Below, one piece after another: positions 1 to 6,358 of a DNA stretch of 7,304 nt (position 1 is the first letter of the stretch; every line of letters starts with the position of its first letter). The notes below the pieces were generated by a model. It saw nothing but the letters and a program-made list of their open reading frames with translations. It was not told the DNA's origin and did not search any database. The stretch comes from JBOGTC01 sp050692055 (GTDB lineage: Bacteria; Chloroflexota; Limnocylindria; QHBO01): contig JBOGTC010000029.1 of NCBI GenBank assembly GCA_050692055.1, forward strand, positions 1 through 7,304, in the 5' to 3' direction. Position numbers and translations under genes: made by a program.

Positions 1-14
1 CGAGCGCGCCCGAC

Positions 15-1016
15 ATGAGCCCTGCGGCTCGATCCCAGCCGGCGGCCGCTGCCCCGGAGCCGGCGCCGGTGCCTGCCGAGGGCGAGGCGTCACCCGAGTT
101 CCTGCACGAGCTGGTGGCGGCCATGCGCAGGGTGGCGGACGAGGCACGACAGTCCAACGTGGCGCAGCTGCGAGAGCGCTCCGAGGAGCAGGTCAAACAG
201 CTGCAGACCGCGTCCGAGCAGCGTGCCGCCGATCTCCGACAGCGGGCGGAGGCCGACGTCGCCGGCATCGGCGACTGGGCGAAGTCCGAAGCCGAGCGCA
301 TTCGCGCGGAGGCGGAGAAGCGCGTCGCGGCACGCCGGACGCAGCTCGATGAGCAGCTCGCCGGCGAGACGAAGCGCTCGGAGGAGGAGGCCGCCGCGCT
401 GCGGGCGCGCCTGAGCGCCTATGAGCGCGACCTGGACGCCTATCACGCCCAGCTTATCGAGATCACGGATCCGGCGGCCTTCGCCGCCGCCGCGAAGCGC
501 ATTCCTCGGCCGCCGCAGATCGGAGCGACGGGCGACGGCCCGGCGGCGGCCGTTGCAACGGGGACGACCCCGGCCACGCCGGCCGAGCCGTCGGCACCGA
601 CCAACGGCGTCACGACCGAGGCAGCCGCGAGCGACGCTGACGAGCCGACCGATGAGAAGCTCGCAGGCCGCCTTGCCGAGCTCGACAGCCAGCTGGACGA
701 GCCGGCCTCCCGCGGCACCCGCACCAGCGCCGAGGCGGAGAGCCCGCCGGCTTCATCGGCCGAGGCGACATCGATCGTGGTCAAGGGCCTCGGCAGCTTT
801 GGCGCGATCACCGGCTTCCGCCAGAGCCTGGCCGCCGCCGAGGGGATCGACGCGGTGAGCCTCAGCCTGGGACCGACCGGAGAGTTCGTGTATCGGGCAT
901 CGCACGCCAGCGGCTTCGACGTTGCCGCCGCCATCGCGCGGCTCGAAGGCGACGCGGCCAAGGTGGAGCCCGGCCCCGACGGCTCGCTGCAGGTCACGCT
1001 CAGCCGCCAGCGCTGA
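15..1016 (+). CDS. Coiled-coil protein with small C-terminal alpha/beta domain, function unknown (5' end uncertain)
   Basis: I do not recognise this 333-residue protein. The first 25 or so residues are Ala/Pro-rich. Residues about 27-155 form a long charged segment rich in Glu, Arg, Ala and Gln, with few prolines and heptad-like spacing, so a coiled coil is likely. Residues about 165-252 are a disordered Ala/Pro/Thr/Ser linker. Residues 253-333 form a compact domain with an apparent beta-alpha-beta-beta-alpha-beta order, starting SIVVKGLGSF, which suggests a ferredoxin-like fold. There is no signal peptide or membrane segment, so it is probably cytoplasmic. The architecture recalls scaffold proteins of the DivIVA kind, but no diagnostic motif is present. 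The reading frame stays open from position 15 to the left edge and there is no ribosome binding site in the 14 bases before the ATG, so the real start may be upstream. The stop codon overlaps the -35 element of the valS promoter. Confidence 0.75.
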   Translation: MSPAARSQPAAAAPEPAPVPAEGEASPEFLHELVAAMRRVADEARQSNVAQLRERSEEQVKQLQTASEQRAADLRQRAEADVAGIGDWAKSEAERIRAEAEKRVAARRTQLDEQLAGETKRSEEEAAALRARLSAYERDLDAYHAQLIEITDPAAFAAAAKRIPRPPQIGATGDGPAAAVATGTTPATPAEPSAPTNGVTTEAAASDADEPTDEKLAGRLAELDSQLDEPASRGTRTSAEAESPPASSAEATSIVVKGLGSFGAITGFRQSLAAAEGIDAVSLSLGPTGEFVYRASHASGFDVAAAIARLEGDAAKVEPGPDGSLQVTLSRQR

Positions 1017-1041
1017 CAGGCCTTCCGCCGGGTGCTAGACT
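1013..1041 (+). promoter_or_regulatory. Sigma-70-type promoter of the valS T-box leader
   Basis: A -35 element CTGACA (1013-1018) and a -10 element TAGACT (1036-1041) are separated by exactly 17 bases. The -10 is preceded by TGC, giving an extended -10. The -35 includes the stop codon (1014-1016) of the upstream gene. Transcription would start near 1048, just before the first T-box helices, which supports the assignment. Activity is inferred. Confidence 0.65.
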
Positions 1042-1045
1042 CGGC

Positions 1046-1254
1046 GGCACGGCATGGACCGTGAGGAGTAGCCCTCCATCGGCCGCACCAGAGAAGGCGG
1101 AGCCGCTGGCTGAGAGCCCGCCGCGGAACGAGAGAGCGAACGTCGCACGCGAGCCGAGCGGGTCCGCCCGATAGCGCGGAAGCGAGGGCGCCATCCGGCG
1201 CCGAACGAAGGTGGTACCACGACGAGCCCGTTCGTCCTTCGACGAGCGGGCTTT
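1046..1254 (+). promoter_or_regulatory. T-box riboswitch (tRNA-Val responsive) controlling valS
   Basis: The 5' leader of valS has the parts of a transcription-attenuating T-box. Stem I can be drawn from GTG 1061-1063 with CAC 1146-1148, through 1071-1076 with 1132-1137 (one mismatch), CCGC 1083-1086 with GCGG 1123-1126, and GGCGG 1096-1100 with CCGCC 1118-1122. An AGTA (1067-1070) sits on the 5' side of the specifier loop and an AGAGA (1090-1094) in the distal part. The specifier is GTC at 1142-1144, a valine codon, after GCGAAC. Stem III is GGCGCC 1187-1192 with 1197-1202. The T-box sequence AAGGTGGTACCACG is at 1208-1221. The antiterminator pairs 1206-1211 with 1236-1241 and 1219-1222 with 1232-1235, leaving the seven-base bulge 1212-1218. 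Its UGGU can pair with the ACCA end of uncharged tRNA-Val. Helix boundaries are hand-drawn. Confidence 0.93.
1225..1254 (+). terminator. Intrinsic terminator of the valS T-box
   Basis: Positions 1225-1236 pair with 1241-1252 as a 12-bp stem containing one G-U pair, with the tetraloop CTTC, followed by a short T run at 1252-1254. The stem uses 1232-1236 and 1241, which the antiterminator also needs, so the two structures exclude each other. With charged tRNA the terminator should form. With uncharged tRNA-Val bound at the bulge the antiterminator is stabilised and valS is read through. Confidence 0.85.
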
Positions 1255-1272
1255 GTGCATGGTTGGACCACG

Positions 1273-1278
1273 AAGGAG
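1273..1278 (+). promoter_or_regulatory. Ribosome binding site of valS
   Basis: AAGGAG lies eight bases before the ATG at 1287. This spacing selects 1287 over the in-frame TTG at 1263, which lies upstream of this site, and over the out-of-frame ATG at 1279, which directly abuts it. Confidence 0.85.
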
Positions 1279-1286
1279 ATGGACCG

Positions 1287-3980
1287 ATGACGACGACGCC
1301 GATGCGAGCCGACCTCGCGCCGCGCTACGACGCCGCGTCCGTCGAGCCGGGCATCTACGAGCGCTGGCTCGAGAGCGGCGCGTTCACGCCGGCGCCCGCA
1401 GCTCCAGAGGGCGCCGAGCGTTTCGTCGTCATCATGCCGCCTCCCAACGTCACCGGTGCGCTGCACAACGGGCACGCCCTCTTCGTGACCCTCGAGGACG
1501 TCATGGTGCGATATCACCGCATGCGAGGTGACGACACGCTCTGGCTGCCGGGCGTCGACCACGCGAGCATTGCGGCCCAGTTCGTCCTCGACAGGATCAT
1601 CGCCGCGGAGGGCGAGAGCCGGGCGTCGCTCGGCCGCGAGCGCTACGTCGAGCGGATGTGGCGCTTCATGGATGAGACGCGCGACGTCATCGCGCTCCAG
1701 CTGCGACGCCTCGGCGCCAGCGCCGACTGGGGTCGTACCCGATTCACCATGGACGACGGCAGCGCACGCGCGGTGCGGGTCGCGTTCAAGCGCCTGTGGG
1801 ACGCGGGGCTCGTCTACCGCGGGGAGGCGCTCGTGAACTGGTGTCCTCGCTGCCTCACCACGATCAGCGACCTCGAGAACGTCCACCGCGACGAGACCGG
1901 CACGCTATGGACGATCCGCTATCACCTCGAGCGTCCCGACTGGACACCCGATCCTGAGGCCTGGATCAGCGTCGCCACCACCCGACCGGAGACGCTGCTG
2001 GGTGATACGGCGGTGGCGGTGCACCCCGAGGATGAGCGCTACGCCGCGCTCGTCGGGAGCCACGCCATCCTGCCCTTCCTCGGGCGTCGACTGCCGATCG
2101 TGGCGGATGACGCTGTCGAGCGCGAGTTCGGCACCGGCGCGGTGAAGATCACGCCGGCCCACGATCCCGACGACTACGAGCTCGCGAAGCGTCACGGCCT
2201 GCCCGCGATCAACGTGCTCGATCCCGACGCACGCATCAACGAGGCGGGAGGACCCTTCAGCGGCCTCGATCGCTTCGACGCGCGCGCCCGGATCGTCGAC
2301 GCGCTGCGCGAGATGGGTGACCTCGAGGCCGAGCGCGAGCACGAGATGGTGGTCGGGCGCTGCGACAAGTGCGGCACGGTTGTCGAGCCGCGGCTCAGCG
2401 TGCAGTGGTTCGCCCACGTCAAGCCGCTCGCCGAGCGCGCGCTCGCATCGGTCCGGGCAGGACGCACGCGGATCCTGCCGGCGCGCTTCGAGAAGGAGTA
2501 CGCCCGCTGGATGGAGAACATCCACGACTGGGCTATCGGCCGCCAGCTGTGGTGGGGGCATCGCATCCCGGCCTGGTACTGCCCGGACGGCCACATCACG
2601 GTGACCGATGCCGACGGCGGTCCCGAGGCGTGCGTCGACTGCGGCAGGCCCGCATCGGTCCTGGAGCAGGAGACCGATATCTTCGATACGTGGTTCAGCA
2701 GCGCGCTGTGGCCGTTCAGCACGCTAGGCTGGCCGGCGGACACCCCCGACATGAGGCGTTTCTATCCGACGTCGGTCATGGAGACCGGCTACGACATCCT
2801 GTTCTTCTGGGTCGCGCGCATGATGATGCTCGGCCTCTTCTGCACCGACCGCGAGCCGTTTCATACGGTCTACCTCCATGGCATGGTCCGCGCGGAGGGC
2901 GGCGTGAAGATGAGCAAGACCAAGGGCAACGTCGTCGATCCACTTGAGGTCATCGAGGAGATGGGCGCCGACGCGATGCGCTTCGGGATCGTGTCGGGAA
3001 CGTCGCCCGGCAGTGACCAGCGGCTTACCGCCGCCAAGCTCGAAAGCGGCCGCAACTTCGCGAACAAGCTTTGGAACGCCGCTCGCTACATCCTCGGCAG
3101 CCGGCCGAAACCGCTTGGCGAGCCGGGGGGAAAGCCCAGCCTCGCCGAGCGATGGATCCGCTCGCGGCTGGCAGAGGCCACGGTCCGCGCCACGCAGCAG
3201 CTCGACGAGCTCGACCTTGCCGGTTACGTGGCGACGGTCTACGACTTCGCATGGAGCGACTATTGCGACTGGTTCCTGGAGATGGCCAAGGTGGAGCTGC
3301 GTGGCGAGCATGCCACGGACGCGGACCGCGCGCGCGTCTGGCTGGCCGCCGCCGACACGCTCGGCGGGCTCCTGCACCTGCTCCATCCGATCATGCCGTT
3401 CGTGACCGAGGCGATCTGGGAGCAGCTCGGGCGCGCGGCGCCGTCGGCGACCTCTGGCGAGCCGTTGCTGGTCAGCGCCGACTGGCCGGCGGCGGGTGAT
3501 CGCGACGCCGCGGCCGAGGCCGAGATGGGCAGGGTCATCGAGTTGACGCGCGCCCAGCGCAACCTGAGAAACGTGCTCGATCTGCCGGCAGCGGAGCGGC
3601 CGATGGCGACGATCGTCTCGGCATCGATCGCCGACCAGGCCACGCTTGAGGCGGCAACTCCATACCTCGAGGCGCTGGCGCGCGTGCGTCTGCAGGTGCG
3701 GCCCCCGGACGCTGCGCGGAGCGCGCCGGAAACGGCCATCCCGACACTTGCCGGCCTGACGTGGCTGGAGGCGACGGAGGAGCACCGCTCGAACGCCGCG
3801 CAGCTGCGTGCCGCCCAGGCCGAGGAGCTGGAGCGAGCCATCGACCGGCTGCGCGGCCTCCTGGCCAACGACGCATTCATTGCCAGAGCTCCGGCGGCCG
3901 TGGTCGAGAAGGAGCGGGCTCGGCTGGCCGGCTTCGAGGCGCAACTGCGCCAGTTGGAGCAGCCCACGTCCGAGGGCTGA
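1287..3980 (+). CDS. valS: Valine--tRNA ligase (valyl-tRNA synthetase)
   Basis: This class Ia synthetase charges tRNA-Val with valine using ATP, in the cytoplasm. The 897-residue length is normal for the family. The HIGH-type signature is HNGH (60-63) within PPPNVTGALHNGH. The KMSKS loop is KMSKT (541-545). The CP1 editing domain, which hydrolyses mischarged Thr-tRNA-Val, shows TTRPET (231-236) and HDPDDY (292-297). Cysteine pairs C186/C189 and C359/C362 can form one zinc site. A second knuckle has C432, H436, C449 and C452, just before the DTWFSSALWPFS segment. The anticodon-binding domain starts near residue 590 with NFANKLWNAARY. The C-terminal coiled coil, about 832-892, that contacts tRNA is complete. 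The start is set by AAGGAG at 1273-1278. Expression should be controlled by the T-box upstream. No frameshift or missing catalytic motif is seen. Confidence 0.98.
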   Translation: MTTTPMRADLAPRYDAASVEPGIYERWLESGAFTPAPAAPEGAERFVVIMPPPNVTGALHNGHALFVTLEDVMVRYHRMRGDDTLWLPGVDHASIAAQFVLDRIIAAEGESRASLGRERYVERMWRFMDETRDVIALQLRRLGASADWGRTRFTMDDGSARAVRVAFKRLWDAGLVYRGEALVNWCPRCLTTISDLENVHRDETGTLWTIRYHLERPDWTPDPEAWISVATTRPETLLGDTAVAVHPEDERYAALVGSHAILPFLGRRLPIVADDAVEREFGTGAVKITPAHDPDDYELAKRHGLPAINVLDPDARINEAGGPFSGLDRFDARARIVDALREMGDLEAEREHEMVVGRCDKCGTVVEPRLSVQWFAHVKPLAERALASVRAGRTRILPARFEKEYARWMENIHDWAIGRQLWWGHRIPAWYCPDGHITVTDADGGPEACVDCGRPASVLEQETDIFDTWFSSALWPFSTLGWPADTPDMRRFYPTSVMETGYDILFFWVARMMMLGLFCTDREPFHTVYLHGMVRAEGGVKMSKTKGNVVDPLEVIEEMGADAMRFGIVSGTSPGSDQRLTAAKLESGRNFANKLWNAARYILGSRPKPLGEPGGKPSLAERWIRSRLAEATVRATQQLDELDLAGYVATVYDFAWSDYCDWFLEMAKVELRGEHATDADRARVWLAAADTLGGLLHLLHPIMPFVTEAIWEQLGRAAPSATSGEPLLVSADWPAAGDRDAAAEAEMGRVIELTRAQRNLRNVLDLPAAERPMATIVSASIADQATLEAATPYLEALARVRLQVRPPDAARSAPETAIPTLAGLTWLEATEEHRSNAAQLRAAQAEELERAIDRLRGLLANDAFIARAPAAVVEKERARLAGFEAQLRQLEQPTSEG

Positions 3981-4067
3981 CTCGGTCCGCGTCCCGCTCG
4001 GCCAGTCGGCGCCGATCGTTATCGGCTCGGGCATCGATCGGGCCATGGCGGGCGGCCCCGGGATGGC

Positions 4068-4076
4068 TGCTAGAAT
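4068..4076 (+). promoter_or_regulatory. Extended -10 promoter element before the 243-residue zinc ribbon gene
   Basis: TGCTAGAAT (4068-4076) is an extended -10, one base from the ideal TATAAT in its hexamer. The following bases make TGCTAGAATCGGC, which matches the valS promoter region at 1033-1045 in 12 of 13 positions. No clear -35 lies 17 bases upstream (4048-4053 reads GCGGGC), so it would depend on the extended -10. The predicted start near 4083 gives a leader of about 30 bases. The rest of the 134-base gap after valS holds only a small hairpin (4011-4026). Confidence 0.5.
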
Positions 4077-4114
4077 CGGCCGGCTGTCCACCCCTGCCAG
4101 GTCCTGATCGGTCG

Positions 4115-4846
4115 ATGTCCTTTCTGAGGCGCAACAAGAAACAGGAAGAAGCTCCGCCGCCGCCGATGCCGGTGCAGGAGGATGTGAGTGCCCAGGAGTA
4201 CTCCCTCCGCCTTTCGTTCCTGGCGCGAAGCAGCGACGGCCTGCGGCTGCCAGCCGATCCGAACGTGGCGAACGCCATCCCCGGCATCGTCGAGCCGCTC
4301 AGCCAGACGCCGATCGAGGTGATCCGGCCGCTGCCTCTCGAGTACTCGGATGCAGCGCCCACCATCGAACGTTTCAACGAGGTGCAGCAGTGGGTGCTGG
4401 CCCATCGCGAGTTGGGGCCCATCGGTCGGCATGCGCTGTACGTGCTCGAGCTGACCGATGCGCTCGACATGACGGTCGATACCTTCGCGGTCGGCCTCCT
4501 TCATGGGGAGACCGACACGAGCGGATACCCCGAATACAACGCGATCGTCGGCGGCCTCGCCTCGCACTGGGATGAGCTGTCGGGCGAGCTGATCGTCCGG
4601 GCCGTCGTCGGGTGGGGCGGGAAGGGCCTGAGGGGCGATACGGAGCGCATCGGTCAGCGCCTTCTCAGCGGCCTCTACCAGCAGGTCGTGGCGTCGGGGT
4701 ACAGCCTGGGAGAAGCAGAGCTGGCACGCCTCCCCGCCATAGGCAGTCGATCCGGCCTCAGCTGCCCGCACTGCGGCTTCGAGGCGGGCAGCGCCAATGC
4801 GTTCTACTGCCCCAAGTGTGGCATGCGGATGGTACGAGGCACCTGA
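4115..4846 (+). CDS. Uncharacterised 243-residue protein with C-terminal zinc ribbon
   Basis: I do not recognise the main domain. The N terminus is short and basic (MSFLRRNKKQ), followed by a Glu/Pro linker to about residue 22. Residues about 28-205 appear globular and mostly helical, with conserved-looking stretches such as WVLAHRELGPIGRHALYVLE (93-112) and AVVGWGGKGLRGDTERIG (163-180). The last 27 residues form a zinc ribbon with C217, C220, C232 and C235 in a CPHC-x11-CPKC pattern, like the zinc ribbons of many bacterial regulatory or adaptor proteins. There is no signal peptide or transmembrane segment. The ATG at 4115 lies about 30 bases after the predicted transcription start, with only a weak AGG upstream. 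The frame is open further upstream, but that extension overlaps the end of valS. The CpaE-like gene follows after 125 bases on the same strand, so a shared role is possible but unproven. Confidence 0.85.
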   Translation: MSFLRRNKKQEEAPPPPMPVQEDVSAQEYSLRLSFLARSSDGLRLPADPNVANAIPGIVEPLSQTPIEVIRPLPLEYSDAAPTIERFNEVQQWVLAHRELGPIGRHALYVLELTDALDMTVDTFAVGLLHGETDTSGYPEYNAIVGGLASHWDELSGELIVRAVVGWGGKGLRGDTERIGQRLLSGLYQQVVASGYSLGEAELARLPAIGSRSGLSCPHCGFEAGSANAFYCPKCGMRMVRGT

Positions 4847-4870
4847 CCGTCCCGCTGCCTGCGGTACTTT
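4843..4870 (+). promoter_or_regulatory. Possible promoter of the CpaE-like gene
   Basis: CTGACC (4843-4848) and TACTTT (4865-4870) are spaced by 16 bases, which would start transcription near 4877 and leave a leader of about 95 bases. As at valS, the -35-like hexamer includes the stop codon of the preceding gene. There is no extended -10. A small hairpin, CGCGG 4903-4907 with CCGCG 4914-4918, lies in the leader. Read-through from the upstream gene is an equal alternative. Confidence 0.3.
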
Positions 4871-4971
4871 CGGCTGGCCCGGCATTGCCTGAGTCCCATT
4901 GTCGCGGAAAGAGCCGCGGCTGACACTGCGACCGTAGCGCACCCTCACGCACCCCACCACGAGGAAGGCCC

Positions 4972-6207
4972 ATGGAGCGACCCAGTGTCCTGCTCGCGAT
5001 CGACGGCGAGCCGAGCGAGCACATTGAGGCGCTGACGCGCGCGGGTTTCGACGCGACCGCCATCGATCCGATGGGCGCGACGACCACGCTCCCCGAGCGG
5101 GCCCCCGACCTGGCGGTCATCGACTGCGACCTGCCCGCCGAACGGTTCATGACGCTCTACCAGGCGCTCCACGCCGAGCAAACCGTGCCGACGCTGCTGA
5201 TGGTGGGTCTCGAGACCGTCCTGCCCAAGGGAATCGGCTCCGGCCGCGTGGCCGATGAAGTCGCGCTGAAGCCGGTTGCCCCCGAGTCTCTTGTCTACCG
5301 GCTCCAGGCGCTCCTCATCCGCACCGGGCGGCATTTGCCCACCGAGTCAGGCGCATGGGCCGACAGCGAGTCGCTGTCGGGTGCCCCGATCGCCGGAGAG
5401 GGCCATGTCATCAGTGTCTTCGCGCCGAAGGGCGGGGTGGGCAAGACGACGATCGCGGTCAACGTGGCCGTGGCGCTGCGCGAGCAGACGCGCTCGGAGG
5501 TCCTCCTCTTTGATGCCGATGTCGGAGTCGGCAACGTCACCTCCGTTCTGGAGGTCGCCTACCGCTATGGCCTGGCCGACCTTGCCGACAGCTCGGCCGA
5601 GGAATTGACCGATCTCGCCTTCGAGCAGGCCGTGGGCGTGCACGCCGAGAGCGGCGTGCGTGTGCTCACCTGGGGCAGCGACCCCGCCGAGTCGGAGCGC
5701 GTGACGGTCGACCTGATGCTTGCGGCGCTGCGCTGGGCACGCAACCACCACTCGTACGTCATCGTCGATAACCATCCGGGATACGACGACCGGACGATGG
5801 CGATGCTCGCCGTCGCCAACGAGATCTTCCTGGTCGTGACCCCGGAGGTGGGAGCGCTGCGCAACAGCTCGCAGTTCCTGGAGCTTGCACGCGAGCTGGG
5901 CCTGGGAAGCGTGGTGCGCGTGATCGTCAACCGTGCGAACCACGGAATCCGGCTGAACGATATGGCCGCCGCGCTCGGTCTGCCGATCGCGGCGACCGTG
6001 ATCAGCAGCGGGCCCAAGGCGGTGATCGCCTCGAACGAAGGCAAGCCGATCGTGACGAAGTTCCCCAAGGAGAAGATCGCCAACGACCTGCACGCAGTGG
6101 CGCGGCTCATCTCGCAGCCGGATGCCGGCAGGGCGCAGCCGACCCCGTCGCGGTCGGTCAGCCGCCGCTGGTGGGCTCGCTTCGGGACGCGAACGTCCGA
6201 AGCCTGA
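4972..6207 (+). CDS. CpaE/TadZ-like protein: receiver-like domain fused to ParA/MinD-type ATPase
   Basis: The 411-residue protein has two domains. Residues about 4-118 resemble a response-regulator receiver: VLLAID start with D11, a candidate phospho-acceptor D51 in VIDCDLP, and the K100-P101 pair. The usual Thr/Ser after strand 4 is not evident (VGLE at 78-81). Residues about 145-382 are a MinD/ParA ATPase with the deviant Walker A KGGVGKTT (153-160, signature K153 and catalytic K158), DAD at 181-183, and a Walker B-like VIVDNHPG (263-270). CpaE/TadZ proteins of this architecture localise the Tad (Flp) pilus machinery at the membrane or pole. No tad genes are visible here, so a pilus role is only inferred. 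The C-terminal tail 393-407 is basic with two tryptophans and could bind membrane. The ribosome binding site GAGGAAGG (4961-4968) supports the ATG at 4972. Confidence 0.9.
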   Translation: MERPSVLLAIDGEPSEHIEALTRAGFDATAIDPMGATTTLPERAPDLAVIDCDLPAERFMTLYQALHAEQTVPTLLMVGLETVLPKGIGSGRVADEVALKPVAPESLVYRLQALLIRTGRHLPTESGAWADSESLSGAPIAGEGHVISVFAPKGGVGKTTIAVNVAVALREQTRSEVLLFDADVGVGNVTSVLEVAYRYGLADLADSSAEELTDLAFEQAVGVHAESGVRVLTWGSDPAESERVTVDLMLAALRWARNHHSYVIVDNHPGYDDRTMAMLAVANEIFLVVTPEVGALRNSSQFLELARELGLGSVVRVIVNRANHGIRLNDMAAALGLPIAATVISSGPKAVIASNEGKPIVTKFPKEKIANDLHAVARLISQPDAGRAQPTPSRSVSRRWWARFGTRTSEA

Positions 6208-6239
6208 GGGTTGCGGGCCCGGACGGGTAGAGCGTTACG

Positions 6240-6268
6240 TTGCGCCATGTGCCGGGCTTTGCCATGAT
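6240..6268 (+). promoter_or_regulatory. Likely promoter of the FmdB-family gene
   Basis: TTGCGC (6240-6245) and CATGAT (6263-6268) are spaced by 17 bases, and TGC (6260-6262) makes an extended -10. A start near 6275 would leave a leader of about 85 bases. The layout matches the valS promoter. The rest of the 151-base gap between 6207 and 6359 holds only the leader hairpin listed separately. Confidence 0.45.
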
Positions 6269-6334
6269 GCCCGCCGCGGACCAACAGCCGAAGCCATGCG
6301 GGACCGCCGCCCGATCTGACGATTTCATGAGGAT

Positions 6335-6352
6335 CCCGCCACGGCGGGGGAG
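6335..6352 (+). promoter_or_regulatory. Ribosome binding site of the FmdB-family gene within a small hairpin
   Basis: GGGGGAG (6346-6352) is the Shine-Dalgarno sequence, six bases before the GTG start at 6359. CCCGC (6335-6339) can pair with GCGGG (6344-6348), closing a four-base loop and covering part of the site. GGAG 6349-6352 stays free, so any effect on translation would be partial. Confidence 0.45.
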
Positions 6353-6358
6353 CAGCCC

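Noticed and set aside
1263..1286. TTG start giving valS eight extra residues
   Set aside because: The ribosome binding site 1273-1278 lies downstream of the TTG and fits the ATG at 1287.
1279..1290. Three-codon open frame ATG GAC CGA TGA overlapping the valS start
   Set aside because: Its ATG directly abuts the AAGGAG with no spacer, so initiation there is unlikely. The valS ATG at 1287 has ideal spacing.
4011..4026. Perfect 6-bp hairpin GCCGAT-CGTT-ATCGGC downstream of valS as a terminator
   Set aside because: The stem is short and no T run follows, so I could not support termination.
2724..4091. 455-codon open frame on the - strand opposite valS
   Set aside because: It is antisense to a clear valS reading frame and has no recognisable domain. 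Long antisense frames are expected at this GC content. The same applies to the - strand frames at 1035-1886 and 1905-2594.
3761..4114. 118-residue upstream extension of the 243-residue protein
   Set aside because: It lies mostly inside the 3' end of valS in another frame and is Arg/Ala/Gly-rich shadow sequence. A promoter-like element lies at 4068-4076, just before the ATG at 4115.
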